Assembly (NCBI RefSeq): GCF_029784155.1
Contig: NC_073693.1
Location: 236,844,447 to 236,908,446 of the forward strand
Direction of reading: 5' to 3'
DNA: 64,000 bases
Source of the DNA: Uranotaenia lowii
Lineage: Eukaryota; Arthropoda; Insecta; Diptera; Culicidae
Shown here: in pieces, positions 11,895 through 24,300 of the stretch
How the letters are laid out: every line of letters begins with the position of its first letter
Numbering within the stretch: the first letter of the stretch is position 1
Notes under the pieces: model-generated
Seen by the model: only the letters and a program-made list of their open reading frames with translations
Told to the model about the DNA's origin: nothing
Databases searched by the model: none
Position numbers and translations under genes: made by a program

Positions 11895-12058
11895 GCTGGA
11901 AAGAAAAGAGAAAAATATGAATAAAAGAAAACGAAAATAATTTTAGCACTGAAAAGTGCTGATGGAAAAACAGGTAAGAAAAAAATAAATAATTTAAAAT
12001 GTTCCTGCAGGTACACAGCAACGATACGATGCTCCGGCGTAACGTGTTGACGGCTCGA

Positions 12059-12963
12059 TGCTGGTTGTTTGTTTTGCTTTGGCTTTCCGGTGTAATAAAC
12101 GGCTAAAGAAGCGCAGATTTTTAGGACTGTTACGCCTGATTGTTTGCTTTTTTTTGGCCACCCGGTGGAAAAGACGGAATCGGCTTAGGAAGTAAAGATT
12201 TTTAAGGCTGCTTTTGCTGATTGTTTACTTTGATTTGGCTTCTGGTGGAAAAAGGCGGAATCGGCTTTGGAACTACAGATTTTTTTAGGCTGCTGCTACT
12301 GATTGTCTATTTCGATTTGGCCTTCCGGTGAAAACAACGGGCTTGGCTAAGGAAGTACAGATTTTTAAGGCTGCTGTTGCTGATTTTTTGTTTTGATTTG
12401 GCCTTCTAGGGAAAAATACAGAATTGGCTTAGAAAGCGCAGATTTTTAAGGCTGCTGCCTCTGAGTTTTTCTTTTGATTTGGATTTTTAAGGCTACTGCT
12501 GAAGATTGTTTGTTTTGAATTGGCTCTTGGTTGGAAAGGCTGCTTCTAAGAGACAGATAAAGAGTGACAAGAAAAGCACAGTTTGAGAAAGCTGTTGCTA
12601 AGAATGTTTTCGGATTGTTCCGGCTCTGATAAACAAAAACAGAGCGACAGGAAATGCACAAATTGAGAAGGCTTTTGTGAAGAACATTTTCGGGTTGGAT
12701 GAAGAAGATACAGAAAAAAAATTAAATTTAAAGATTTGAAAAGCTTTTGCAAAGAATGAAATGTAGAATTGACTCGAGAGTTATTTGGAATATAAAATGT
12801 TGTATTTTAGAAAAAAAAAAAAAGTCTGCAAACAAAAAATTCTTTTGAGAATAGAGTTAAGAAGGAATTTAGAGATGACATGAAGGATATGCAGAAATAA
12901 TATAATATTTGTAGGATGCAGAATAAAGATGTTCAATATGGAATAAAAATTAAGAATATTTGG
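12059..12963 (+). repeat. Satellite block A, right part and divergent tail
   Basis: Resumes the ~80-bp units after the jockey insertion, with phrases GATTGTTTG, TTTGGCCTTCCGGTG, GGAAGTACAGATTTTTAAGG and GCTGCTG up to about 12500. It then passes into a more divergent, AT-rich tail (AAGTCTGCAAACAAAAAATTC near 12822) that has a counterpart after array B (near 54570). No gene. Confidence 0.7.
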
Positions 12964-13831
12964 TACAGTCCCCCCACAATCATTAGTCACTTAACGTATC
13001 TCTCCACCACAGAATGTTCGTTTATTCGAGTGTTAGTAGACCAAATAACAAGCATTGCATGAATTTCAGTCAATCAATGCTTCCTCTTTGAGTTCAAATA
13101 TGTTTTTCATTGAAATCTTGTTTAAAAATTACATATTTTACCGAAACAGTCAAAGTTTTTCAAAACCACAATTATGGGTCAATATTGAATACCGTAACAA
13201 TTATTAGTCAAATTGCTCACAATTATTAGTCACATAGAAGTCCATGGCAACACCCGAAAATCAACATGGAAATCATCATGTTTCCGGCAAACATTCAGGG
13301 GCATTATTTGATAGTATAAATTCCAGGGGCGTTTGGGTAGAGCTATAGCAACCAAGAAATGTTTTGCTTTGCTAGCAAAAAAATGACCCATGATTGTGTG
13401 AAATTTGGTAGATGCTGTAACAATTATGGGTCAATTTTATTTTGCAAATATTATTTAAATTTCGCATTTTATTCGCTCTGTTTCTTTTGTAAAATGTTAA
13501 CTCGTCCTTTGTGCTTATATGAGACCTATTTATTTTGTTAGAATTTTTGAAATAACCGCATAAGGGGCTTAACGGTTCAAGATGTCAACCTTATAACATT
13601 GAAAATTTGTGTGATAGTTCAACAGGTAATAGTTAACGTATGATAAAAACTATTCAAACAGCGATTTTCTGTTATCAAGCGCACACATAATATTTTTAAT
13701 GCATTTTGATGATACAATCGATAAATTAAAAAATATAATATGAAATAAATTCATTCAGTTCAGCAGCAATCAGCTGTTCAAATGCTCGGTGACTAATGAT
13801 TGTGTGTGACCCATGATTGTGGGGGGATGTA
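12964..13831. mobile_element. 868-bp TIR element with iterated ACAATNATNRGTCA phrase
   Basis: Ends are TACAGTCCCCCCACAATCAT at 12964 and the complement of TACATCCCCCCACAATCAT at 13831; TA on each side fits a TA-target element. About eight copies of ACAATTATTAGTCA or ACAATTATGGGTCA, in both orientations, lie near both ends and inside (for example 12976, 13170, 13197, 13219, 13383, 13418, 13790, 13806). No transposase frame is present, so it is non-autonomous. It interrupts the tail of satellite block A. Confidence 0.78.
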
Positions 13832-14150
13832 AATAAAATTTTGTTTTAGAGAAAAATAAAGTTGATGCGTAAAAAGTTTTAATTGAGAATAGTGGTGGGA
13901 AGGAATGTAGAATTTAGATGAAGAATATACAGAAAATAAATCAAAACTAATTTAAAATAAAATAAAATAATAGTTGAATTCGGCTACACTGAAGATAAAT
14001 AAAATAAAATAAATGTCTATGGCAACGTTTATTATTTTGGCAACACCAGGCAGAACGAACAAAACAAAGTCAGTCATTGATAAGTTCTTGTGAGTGACAG
14101 ACGTGTCTGAATGAATGTCTGTATTGAGATTCGTAAGAATCGTAAAATCA
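13832..14150 (+). repeat. Flank repeat of satellite block A (right copy)
   Basis: Includes GTCTATGGCAACGTTTATTA, TTTTGGCAACACCAGGCA, AGTCAGTCATTG, GACGTGTCTGAATGAATGTC and GAGATTCGTAAGAATCGTAA. The same order of phrases occurs at 51885-52130 and 54595-54850, on either side of satellite block B and in the same orientation. At block A only the last part of the left copy survives (near 7090). Confidence 0.7.
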
Positions 14151-15300
14151 CGACAGCCCCGTTTGACCTTCTCTTCTCCTTATCCATAACAAGGAGATAA
14201 AATGATAAAACAATGAAAATTTAAACAGAACACTAAAAATTACCAACACTTTTTACCATCAGTGAACAAATATCAAGCCTTTTCCTTCCTTGAATAACAT
14301 CCACACAAGTTCTGATTATTATTATTTGCATTTTGTTTTTAAAATAAAAACTCTATGAACGCCAACAAATCACATTTCAATAACCGCATTATAGAAAGAA
14401 TGAAATCAAACGACTCTGAGGAAAATAAAAGATGATTATGCTCACCAGGGCAAATCACCGATGATCAGATGCTATAAGTGAGCGAGCACCTATTTAGGGG
14501 CAGTTATCGTTTCGCAAATGTTGCAGATTCAAATAGCTGTAGCTGGCAATTGTCACTTGCACCATTTGACCGAACCATATAATGTACAATCCCGTAGCAA
14601 TTGTCTCCACAATTGCTGCAGAAGTTCCATTCTACCGCATCCGACGACTCCGACGACCTCTCGGAGCCAATCTCGGAACCCATCCACTCACACAGAGTTC
14701 GGTTGACCACCGATCGAAATGAATGGACAAACGAATGAACGAACCGGAAAGGCAGAGACAGTGGCCGCGCGCTGATTGTATCGCGATTAATACTCAATTT
14801 CTGGACCGGAAGATTATGGTAGAATAATGTGGTCGGTGCGCTGTCACGGTCGCCATATCGGAATAGCGCGAATTGGCCGTTTAGTCCGGCATTCCGGCTT
14901 TGGGTTCTGTCTGTCTGTGTGGTGCTGCTGCTGAGACACAATATATATTATTGCATAATGGAGTCCCGGGCCTGAGTCGATAATGGCGAAAGCAAAACGA
15001 TCCCGGTGAAATGAAATGCACCGTAAAGATTGATGGCCTCGTAAGATGGCCGGCAGTGTTAATAGATTCCATTAAGGATGCGTTTGCGATTGCAATCCGG
15101 ATATTAGATTTAATCGTGGCTTAATTTGAGCCATAATGGATTGTCGCACTGACTGGAAGCAATGAGTCTGGCTGGCGGATTTGATTTTATGACCGCAGAT
15201 AATGTGGGACGCTCGTTTAAAAGCGTTCCATTTAGGATTTGCTGACGAGCTGGGGAGAATTGAAAGACAGCAAAATATTTACTGGGTTGCAACTTAACAT
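14151..15300. other. Unassigned DNA with a GC-richer core
   Basis: From about 14500 to 15290 the base composition rises and the sequence looks non-repetitive. A 145-codon minus-strand frame lies at 14504-14941, but it has no domain, signal peptide or convincing codon pattern and I do not call it. It could be unique host non-coding DNA. Confidence 0.35.
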
Positions 15301-16974
15301 TTTTTTTGTCAAGAAAGTTTATTTTTAAAAGCTCTCTTACTTTCTAAACATGGCATCAGCTATACTTTAGAATAGGGTGATTAAAATAAATTTAATTGAG
15401 AGTCTTGAAATCGAAACGTTGGTGAAAAATTGGCTTTTTTGGCTCTAATTTTTGTGTATAGATTAATTGATTTTCAAATTTAGGGTTCCAAAATTAGACG
15501 TACACGAACAGGTCTTACCAAAACTACGATGCAAGCTTAGAGACTATTAACAGTTGAAGGAAGGTATGCTGAGAAGAATGATAATAATCGCTGATCTGGC
15601 CCGGGAGATTTCATTAATTAAAATGTTATTAAAATTATCATGAAGATATTATTGAAACGTCAAGTTTATTTATTTTTTTATTAATTTTTTTTTTTCAAAA
15701 TCAAAATTTCATTCTCTTAATTTTGTTGATGAACGCGATATTTTTTAGACTATTAGGCTGATCCACTAATGGCATGGGTTAGATACCCAACTCGGTAGTG
15801 GGTGGTGAATGTTAATCTATAGCTTTTCACGACAATTATCCAGTCTGTAAAGCCTAAATCGGCTGAGACGGTATAGGGTAAATGTACCCGACCTTGGTAC
15901 CTAAGGCATAATTTACCCTTTTTTTCAACATTCCAACCTTCCTGTTGAGTGCACCATAGAACATCCTTTGAAGAATTTATTTGCTAACTAGCTTAGAGTT
16001 CAACAAAAATATGTTTTCTCTATGGAACTTTCATTAATGTGAGCAAAATGTATGCAAAGTACTCACTGCATTGTTCCAATTACTTGGCCGCCGTACCAAT
16101 TGTTTGCCGTTTCGATGATCCGATTCTTGGCCACCAGCAATGTGCAATAGATCTTTACCAACAATGCTCAATTGACAGTTAACAGAATCGTTGGCTATTC
16201 TGAATATAAGGCCACTAACAGAATTACGTCAGCTGAGCGTAAAGTTCGATGCGACGATGGAACACCGGGCTTCACTCATACAACAAAAAGGCTATTGAAA
16301 ACATTGATGGAATTTGGTTGGAAGGGAAGCACAAAAAAGCTTTCATTTAAAAAAGTCGGAAGTTCAGAATTTCCGCAAATATTTTTTTTTAGTTTTTTTA
16401 AGCTTTAAACTTTTTACTCATTTAAACAAAGTGATGATTATAAACACCACAAGTTGTTTCAGAATATTTGTGTATGAACAAGAATCATTGGTTTATGAAT
16501 GACAACCATACCTTCATCAGGGGAACCGATTCAGAAACGAATTATGTCCGTGAGTGGTTTTAACTTTCTCTTTTTTTATGAACATTTGATCCCTTTGATG
16601 AAATCTATACTAACATATTTTGTAAGCAAACTTTTTAAACTGAACACTTTAAAAAAATTCTCCAATATGTATACAGTTAGTTACATATGAAGGACTGATA
16701 AAATCTGAATAAAGCCAATCAATCTAGGAAAAGTATTACAGATGGCATGGGCTTAACTAGATTATCCCGGGTTTTCAACGTAGAGTTTTGAAAAAAAGTT
16801 GGTGTGGTCCAGCTGCCATAACATTGAGGTAAAATATCCGTATCTGGCCCCGATTAATTCACATTCCTCGAAATTTTTTAAAAAGATTTCACAGTTCATC
16901 ATTTTTGCGAAAGTTTTTGAGACAATTTCATCAAAATAAAAATCAAATACGACTTGAACGGGAGTAATACTGAA

Positions 16975-17013
16975 AGGTTTGAGCCGTGTCAAATGAACGA
17001 ATTATTTAAAAAA
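16975..17013 (+). repeat. Possible 3' tail of a LOA/I-like LINE
   Basis: GGTTTGAGCCGTGTCAAATG..AACGAATTATTT followed by A's resembles the 3' end of the LINE at 24301-24834 (GGTATGAGCCGTTTCAAATA, then A's). No protein similarity is visible upstream, so only a terminal scrap is claimed. Confidence 0.3.
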
Positions 17014-18759
17014 ACGACTTGAACTTGGTTGTTGTGAAAGTGGTATTATAACGTTGAATTGAAATATCTTATTTTAAACTTTTCTCGTCGATTAGATTTT
17101 TTCAAATATTGGAAAAAATTGCTTAGATTTTCTCAGTTTTTTTTTTTTTTTGAGAAATTCCTGACTTGAATGCTAACTGGACAAATTCAGGAATGCTAAG
17201 CCTAACGACAGATTCATTTACGGCATTTCTATGGTTCTGTGCATCATGATGTTTTGTCATTTATGAATCATTGTTTAAATTATTCCTTTTGAGTTTTTAT
17301 AGACCATAAGTTGATAGTACTCTAAGAGACTCGCGATTGCGACACATAGGGTTATTTTGACTACCAAACAACTATCTTCACATTGTGGAGTTTGGCTTCA
17401 CAATGTAAGATATTGAAAAATTCCTTGAATGGTATTTTGAAATTGTGCCCTTTTGAATTTGTTAGCTGAGATTATGAGCTTCTAGCAAGAGCCATCTCGA
17501 ATGCCAGGTGCGTTGCGCAGTGGTTTGACACGCCAAATAGATGTTAGAATGTAAACTTTGCTAAAACATTTTTTTAATTCGACTCACATCTAATATTTTA
17601 AGGAATAATTGGAAAGAAAACGATATTTTCCTTAACTTCCAACTTCTGTTTCCAAGAAAAAATTAGAACACAAAATCCAAAAAATTAAATCTGAGTATAT
17701 GGTTCCCAAGCAATAGAAAACGATTCCAAAACTCAATTAATTATGTATTTTATATACTAAAGTCAAAAATTGCCTTCGATCTAACAGTTTTTAGATAAGA
17801 AAACATCTAAAGTCTTGTGAGTTGCTTGATTTCACTTATTTTTTTATTTCGAACCACTGTGTTCTGTAAGAGACCACGTGGCATTTGCTCGACAGACTGC
17901 AATGCAAATGCTGATCGCACGCATACCAATGTACCTTCGATTCATGGTTCCCAAATAGCGATTTTTGAATTTTCAATGCATGGATATGACTTTTAGTTAG
18001 TCGAATCACTTATGTTCTCCAACTTATTTCGAAGCTTAAGTTAATAGAAACGGTCTTATCATACAACCCAATTAGTATGAAACCATTTATGCGTAGTTTT
18101 AAATGAATTTGTAGGAAAAGCATCAGCCCAAAAATACCTCTTTAATGAACATGTATTTTTTCCAGCTTCCAACACTGGTGGCGTATTTCGATTGAAGTTG
18201 CGTGCCAAGAAGAGGAACAAAATTAGTTTTAAATTTTTATTCAAAATCTAAATAAATATTCATTCTTTTGTCTTTCTAGTATTTTTTGATTTTTGCTGCG
18301 TTAAACTGTAGGTATGAGTATTTATTGCAAAATTTTCAAATGAATATCCGCGTTTAAAATCGCATGTGAATTTAACAGTTGCACTAGAAAGGTGAGTTCA
18401 TCTAATTTTCATACGGTGATTTCTAACATAATTACCTCGGGTGCAGATCGAAAAAAATTAACTACTTTAATAAAGTACAAACAATAAAAAAATTCGGTAT
18501 GCACAGATTTGAAACAAATTATTCTCTTCGCAATGAAAATGTATTCAACATTTAGCTCAATTTGGACCTGAAAAACATGAAAAGACATGTTGGCATGCCA
18601 AGAAAAGGACCATGCCAAAATAGGGCTCACTTACCCTATGTCTTTTTAAAAAAAAAGAATAACGATTAGTAAATGAGTAAGAAAAATGGTAAGGATGTAA
18701 GGCTAATGGTTAGGGAATGGATCAGTATCAGGATCTGCATCTATAGTGGCCGGTACAAA

Positions 18760-18850
18760 TAAAATTATACCCATGGTTTTAATTTTTAAATGCCGATATT
18801 TTCAATTTCTCAAAACCTTTTAAAATTTTAATGTGTTCGCTAGAAAGCTG
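18760..18850 (+). repeat. Dispersed repeat, copy 2 (ATGCCGATATTTTCAA family)
   Basis: Matches 6593-6690 over AAATGCCGATATTTTCAA and the following CTTTTAAAAT, with a similar leading phrase TATAGTGGCCGG. Confidence 0.45.
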
Positions 18851-20344
18851 CTAGAAATCATATTAAAATTGGAAGTTTATATTTTAGTTTTTTTTTCTTT
18901 TTAGCCCACTATTCCCCATGAAGAATTTTTCTAAGCAAAATTTTTCACCGTAGTATCGGAAATTTATTGATCTTAAAAGTTTAAAAATAAGTGTTAGCAA
19001 GCAACTTAGAAATTTGGCCTGCGTCCGGCGAAATTTAGTCTTAAATCACCCTAGGTTTGAGAAATTTCTTTTCACGGCAATACATGACGTTTACGATTTG
19101 AGACTAATTTTCAATTGTAAATCTCGATTTACAATTCAATTACCCTTCGGTAATAAAACTCCAAACTTGACATTCAAAAACTCTACCTCGTCTTCAGAAT
19201 GGGTTTTTATAAAGAAGAGTAACTAAACAATCACAAAGTTTAAAACGAAATATTTAAACTTCAAAATTAATTCATCGAATACTTATTTTATGCATCGACA
19301 TGTTGGAAATCAGGCGTTTACCTCTCACGATGGTCATCAAAATTAACAAAAATCTTTAATTTAATATCCTAGACCTTCTTACGAAAAATTTAGATTGATA
19401 AAAATTGTTAATTTTATTTAAAATGTCAGGCTAATATGAAATATTCTTCAAGAAATCTTTAAGGCCACAAAATTTACATTTAGCAAGGTGCAATGAATAA
19501 AAATTTGATTATGATTAATTTGAGTGCCCTGAATCTAAAAATGCGATTTTCATACAATATTTTATTTATGAAATAACTTTTCAAAAAAGGTTAAATCATT
19601 TAAGGAAGTTCTGTACTTTGTTGACAAAACTTGAAAACAAAAATTAAACAAATAAAATTAAATTACAATTATCAATTAGCATCAGGATTTCAAGTAATTT
19701 TGAATTCTGTAAAAAAAAGTACAGAAGTTTTCTATTTGTTTACTTTTTCTCATTTAACAAATTAATAAAGAAGTTTCTTTTTAAACTTTTTGCAGTAATG
19801 TCAAAATTGCTTGTAATTCTGTCTTTCCAAATTTTTAAAAACTATTGAACTTTACTTTTTTAGATCAAGCATCATCATTATTGTCAAAATATTATTCCTT
19901 AATTGAATTTCTTCTCAAATGTAGGATTGAAAAGTTTGACGAGCTAATCAGTTATCAATGATTGATTTCACTTAAAAATGACATATTTTAAAACTCCATA
20001 TAATTAAAACAAAATGTGAGCGATAGTCCAAATTAAACAACAGATTCGAATTCAGGGCGCTAAAATCTACCAAATCAATCATGAAAACATAAACATCAAA
20101 AAATTCTGTTCCGTTGAGTTATAAATTTAGTTCTATAAACAAGTTTTTATAATGGTAAGACATGTTTATTGAAAAAAAATCTTTGCTCAATTGTTAAAAT
20201 ACTTTTAGCTTTTTCATCTTCAAAGTTTGTTTTAAATTTCAAATAAATTTACCGAATTTATAAGTACAGTTTTTTTCAATTCTTTATTAAATTCACCAGG
20301 TTTTTAAAATTTTAGAACAATTTTTAAAAAGTGTCTATGTTTTT

Positions 20345-21120
20345 AACCTTCCAAAGTCGTTCGGGTCAATATGACCCGAAGCGCACATTCAAATCATCAT
20401 AACTCTTCGAGAAAAAATCGCAAAAATTTGATTTTAAAAACCTCCCTGGGGAATCACGAAATACACAATCTGTAGTACCAGGCAACTTCCTGTGACCACC
20501 GGAAGTGCTCCCTCAAAAAAATCCGTAATTAGGCTGTTCGGGTCTATATGACCCGAGAGTTTGCGTAAATTCCCCTGGCCGCAAATATTGACCGATTTCG
20601 ATGAATTTTAATTCATTGTATAGATAATTTATTCTAGTTTCTCAATATTGAAAAATAAAGTCGAAATATTTTTACGAAATCACCAGTAGCTGATTCCGAA
20701 TGAAAAAAGTCCCGAAAAAGAGCTCTTTTTAGAATGCCTATAACTTGAGACAGGTTCCAAATATTGCGCTGATTATATAATATTTGAAATTGTCAAGAAT
20801 AAATCTATCCATGGATGTATAAATTTCTGGTGGTCCAAAGGAAGTTTTGGCCGCTATCCCGGAACTTCCGGTAGAAAAAAATTCTTACTTCAAAAAAGTC
20901 ACTCAATTTTGGCTTTGCATTGCTGTATCTCGGTTACCAATGGGATCGATTCTCTAAATTCAAATTTTAGTTTTTTTTTCGTTAACTTTATTATTATTTT
21001 CGTAGAACATAGTTGGTTCCTCAAAAATCTCAGTTGTTCAGTATATGGTAATGAAGCTCACATCTTTTTTGTCATTTTTCAAACTCCCCCTCGTGCCGGT
21101 GGGTTTACGCGATTTTGTTA
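20345..21120 (+). repeat. Dispersed repeat with TTCGGGTCANTATGACCCGA palindromes
   Basis: TTCGGGTCAATATGACCCGA at about 20360 and TTCGGGTCTATATGACCCGA at about 20539 are near-perfect palindromes, 179 bp apart, in the same element. The sequence after them (CACCGGAAGTGCTCC, CCGGAACTTCCGGTAG) has the look of a moderately GC-rich dispersed repeat. I could not find the other terminus, so the right limit is approximate. No coding capacity. Confidence 0.5.
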
Positions 21121-23342
21121 GCGTGATTTCTCTAAAATTTTAACTCAAATTGGTCACTTTTTATATACCTAGAGATTCATTAGAATCTCCTCTTTCGATT
21201 GACATACATTTTGTGTGGTGTTTTGAAAATTTGTAGCAACGTTTTTTTGAATTTACTGAAAGCTGCCAGATTTCAACCAGTTTGGTCCACGTTTTCAACA
21301 GGTTGGTGTACAAATCTCGCACCCCTCACGTAGCCCCGGGAGAAACAAATCCTGTAGCTCTCTTTTTGTCGCCTCACCAAATCTACCACCCAACCCAGCA
21401 GCAGGAGGAACTGCCGTCTCGCCGCGTGATTTGTTGATTGGTTGTGCTGATACTGATGCCTCTTTGCGTAGTAAATGTTTTGATTTTAAAATAGAGAAAG
21501 ATTATTTTTCCAAATTGAAATAAGCTTCTTGAATCTTTTTAGATATTTTTATCATTAGAATTCTTCAGTGATACATTTGTTTTGAATGTTATCATGATTC
21601 TTTTCTGAATTTTCTGAATTTTAGAATTCTTCAGTGATACATTTGTTTTGAATGTTATCATGATTCTTTTCTTTTATTTCAAGCAGTGCACAGTGGTCCA
21701 GAATAAACATTTATCGTGACAAAATTAATTACTCAAAATATATACGTTTTAGACATATGATGTCTTCTGCAAAGTTGTTCACAATTATGAGGGCCGTATT
21801 TTGGAAGAATTATTTATTAGGGGCGTGTCATCCTCCTAGGAATTCGTAATGCTAATTTCTTTCAGGAGCTAGATAGAGCAAAAATATGTTCTACAATGTT
21901 GTAGATTTAAACATTCTAACAAACTTTGCTGAACACATAAAAGTCGTACTATGAGACGTTGTCGTGTTATGTTTATTTTTTAAGATTTACATATTAGAAC
22001 GTGTCGAAAAAAACAGTTTTTTGACCATAACTTTTTCTAGTGAAGTTGTACAGTATTAGTGTATTCTAAACAATTGATCAGCATAACAATGCACACGTTT
22101 TTCTCGAAGATTATAGCGGAGCTATTGTTTCATTTGCCAAAGTTAGGGAGCACAAATGTGTTCAAATTTGACCATTTTTGAGCTGCAATATCTCTGATTT
22201 GTGCAAACCTAAAAATCTTAAATTTATTGCAAAATGTAGCTTAAGATATGAATATTCAATGCTGAAAAAATTGGAGATAGGTTTTTCTTTAAGTTCGAGA
22301 TTTATAATTTTGAAAATCGTAATTTCTCATGATTTTTATGAAATTTTATCCAAATTTTAACCCTTTTTTTTATCAGAAACACAACCAGTACCAATACACA
22401 AGTCAACCATTACTCGTGATATTGTTTTAGAATTGTTCAGCTTCTTATTTTACAATTATCTTAAACATTTAATTATTTATAAAAATATTTTAACAAAATT
22501 AACGAAATTCAATTGCTCTAAGAAAATTCAACTTTCTTCAACTAATTTTCCGCAGCTTCAGGCAGTGGAGAAATTTCTTTGACTCTCGGAACGCGATTGA
22601 TCAATGAAATTAGCTGATCAGAGAATAATCAGCAACCTTTTGAAGACATCTGTACCAACACGTGAAAAGGATCTATCTCCAAAAGTAAACAAAAACCATT
22701 CTCAGTACCTATTGATAGGCCAACATTTGCACTACTTAACGGTAAAACCCTTTTGAGAAAATAATATTTCGTTACATTAAAAACTCAATATGAGTAAAGG
22801 ATTTTTTGAACATTCTAAAACCAGAACCGCCATCACATTGACGTACAACCCTTTACTCCGGAACAATTTTTCAAATGCGAGCGTATAACTATAGCTAAAA
22901 ATAAGAAAATAGCAAAGGGTGTATAAACAGGTTAGACAAAATATTACATGAGCTAGGTTCTATGTACGATAGCGCGTTTTTTTTTTGTTCATGAAAATTG
23001 ATGTTCCTCTATTCTAACATATAGAGGATGCTTCTTAAAATCGTTTGTCTTTCAAAAAAATGCAAAAATTTCAAGTTATTTTCAATTAGCGATTTAAAAT
23101 AGGATGTATTTTTTTCAAATGCGTTTTTCTCGTTTCTCCATATATGGAGATATATCCTTTTCATGTGTTGGTACAGACATCTTAGATGTTTGCAACCCTA
23201 CTGAATTTGCGTGTATGATGTTCTCTGAAACTCTTATCAATTTTTTTCCTTGTTTCCTTGTTAAAATACTTGATAAACCCTTACTTTTTCCAACGGGCAT
23301 TGAAATAAGCCCATCATCAGTCTCGATTCCTTTGAAAATTAA
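21121..23342. other. Unassigned repeat-like AT-rich DNA
   Basis: 21680-22370 reads like a dispersed non-coding repeat with recurring phrases such as TTCTGCAAAGTTGTTC, but no ends were found. A GC-richer patch lies at 21300-21460. No gene is supported. Confidence 0.4.
21555..21672 (+). repeat. Direct duplication of 52 bp
   Basis: The 52 bp at 21555-21606 (starting TTAGAATTCTTCAGTGATAC) are repeated identically at 21621-21672, a 66-bp period. The spacer repeats TTTCTGAAT, so replication slippage is a likely origin. Confidence 0.85.
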
Positions 23343-23519
23343 GTGGATCTTACTATAAAAAGACTCATGATCTTTCTAGAAAGGTCAACGGATTTAGACA
23401 ACTTATCCGAATCAACGGTCATCTTTAAGTGGAGTTGCGATGGAAGCTCGAACCACTCGAGGTACAAGCAAGTAACTTTGGATAGCAACGCGGATGGAGA
23501 CGTTGTAGAGTACATATAA
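23343..23519 (+). pseudogene. Possible Transib/RAG1-like transposase fragment
   Basis: A 58-codon plus-strand frame contains IFKWSCDGSSNHSRYKQVTL. The pattern KW-x-x-D-G-S-S-x-H-S-x-Y-K-Q is one I associate with RAG1-like (Transib superfamily) transposases, where the Asp is the first catalytic residue. The frame ends at TAA (23517-23519). Upstream sequence is not recognisable and the downstream side runs into the N gap 140 bp later, so the rest of the element cannot be read. This rests on one motif from memory and needs a profile search. Confidence 0.4.
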
Positions 23520-23658
23520 TGATTCCCATATATTTGCTTGTTCTTTGGTGCCACTACGTGTAATGAGCGGAATTTGTACAATTTGGAACAATGGTTATCC
23601 ATTATCAACAACATTGTATCGACCAATATAATAGCTTAAAAAGAAACTAGTCTGCTCA

Positions 23659-24158
23659 NNNNNNNNNNNNNNNNNNNNNNNNNNNNNNNNNNNNNNNNNN
23701 NNNNNNNNNNNNNNNNNNNNNNNNNNNNNNNNNNNNNNNNNNNNNNNNNNNNNNNNNNNNNNNNNNNNNNNNNNNNNNNNNNNNNNNNNNNNNNNNNNNN
23801 NNNNNNNNNNNNNNNNNNNNNNNNNNNNNNNNNNNNNNNNNNNNNNNNNNNNNNNNNNNNNNNNNNNNNNNNNNNNNNNNNNNNNNNNNNNNNNNNNNNN
23901 NNNNNNNNNNNNNNNNNNNNNNNNNNNNNNNNNNNNNNNNNNNNNNNNNNNNNNNNNNNNNNNNNNNNNNNNNNNNNNNNNNNNNNNNNNNNNNNNNNNN
24001 NNNNNNNNNNNNNNNNNNNNNNNNNNNNNNNNNNNNNNNNNNNNNNNNNNNNNNNNNNNNNNNNNNNNNNNNNNNNNNNNNNNNNNNNNNNNNNNNNNNN
24101 NNNNNNNNNNNNNNNNNNNNNNNNNNNNNNNNNNNNNNNNNNNNNNNNNNNNNNNNNN
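23659..24158. other. Assembly gap, 500 N
   Basis: Exactly 500 N, the size of a fixed-length scaffold gap; the true distance is unknown. An open frame across it on the minus strand is meaningless. Confidence 0.98.
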
Positions 24159-24300
24159 TGGCTTTAAGGTCGATTTCTTAAGACCATAAAACTTAAAACT
24201 CATTTTTTAGGAAGCATCTGATAGCAGATATCAGAACAATTTCAAAATGTTAGAGTTGGTTCAGTAGTTTTGAATTTTTACTAAAAACAATGATCGTGGT

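Larger units (their letters stand above)
7567..12058 (-). mobile_element. Jockey-clade non-LTR retrotransposon, near-complete
   Basis: About 4.5 kb, read on the minus strand. A 5' UTR precedes ORF1 (gag-like), ORF2 (endonuclease-RT) overlaps ORF1 by 14 nt, and the 3' UTR carries AATAAA (plus-strand TTTATT near 7591) and a ~15-nt A tail (T run 7567-7581). TGCTGGTTG occurs at 7558-7566 and 12059-12067 and is the target duplication, so the insertion went into a satellite unit. The complete 5' end, both ORFs and the short tail suggest a recent insertion; one nonsense codon is the only visible lesion. The layout fits jockey/Juan-type elements of mosquitoes. Confidence 0.9.
15301..20340. other. Long AT-rich stretch without recognisable genes
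   Basis: Five kilobases with many poly(A)/poly(T) runs and only short frames. Listed separately are a possible LINE tail (16975-17013) and a dispersed repeat (18760-18850). The phrases GTGCCCTGAATCTAAAAATG near 19520 and TTCAGGGCGCTAAAATC near 20050 belong to a repeat also seen near 24940 and 39340. Confidence 0.45.

Noticed and set aside
14504..14941. 145-codon minus-strand open frame in GC-richer DNA
   Set aside because: No domain, signal or sensible composition, and overlapping frames are open too; composition alone explains it.
16762..16992. 76-codon minus-strand frame before a LINE-like tail
   Set aside because: No similarity to any LINE protein; only the short terminal phrase near 16975 resembles an element end.
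17500..17545. tRNA-derived SINE A box (TTGCGCAGTGGTTTGACACG)
   Set aside because: No B box follows at the right distance, and no tail or target duplication is visible.
23595..24203. 202-codon frame on the minus strand
   Set aside because: It runs through 500 N; there is no sequence to support it.
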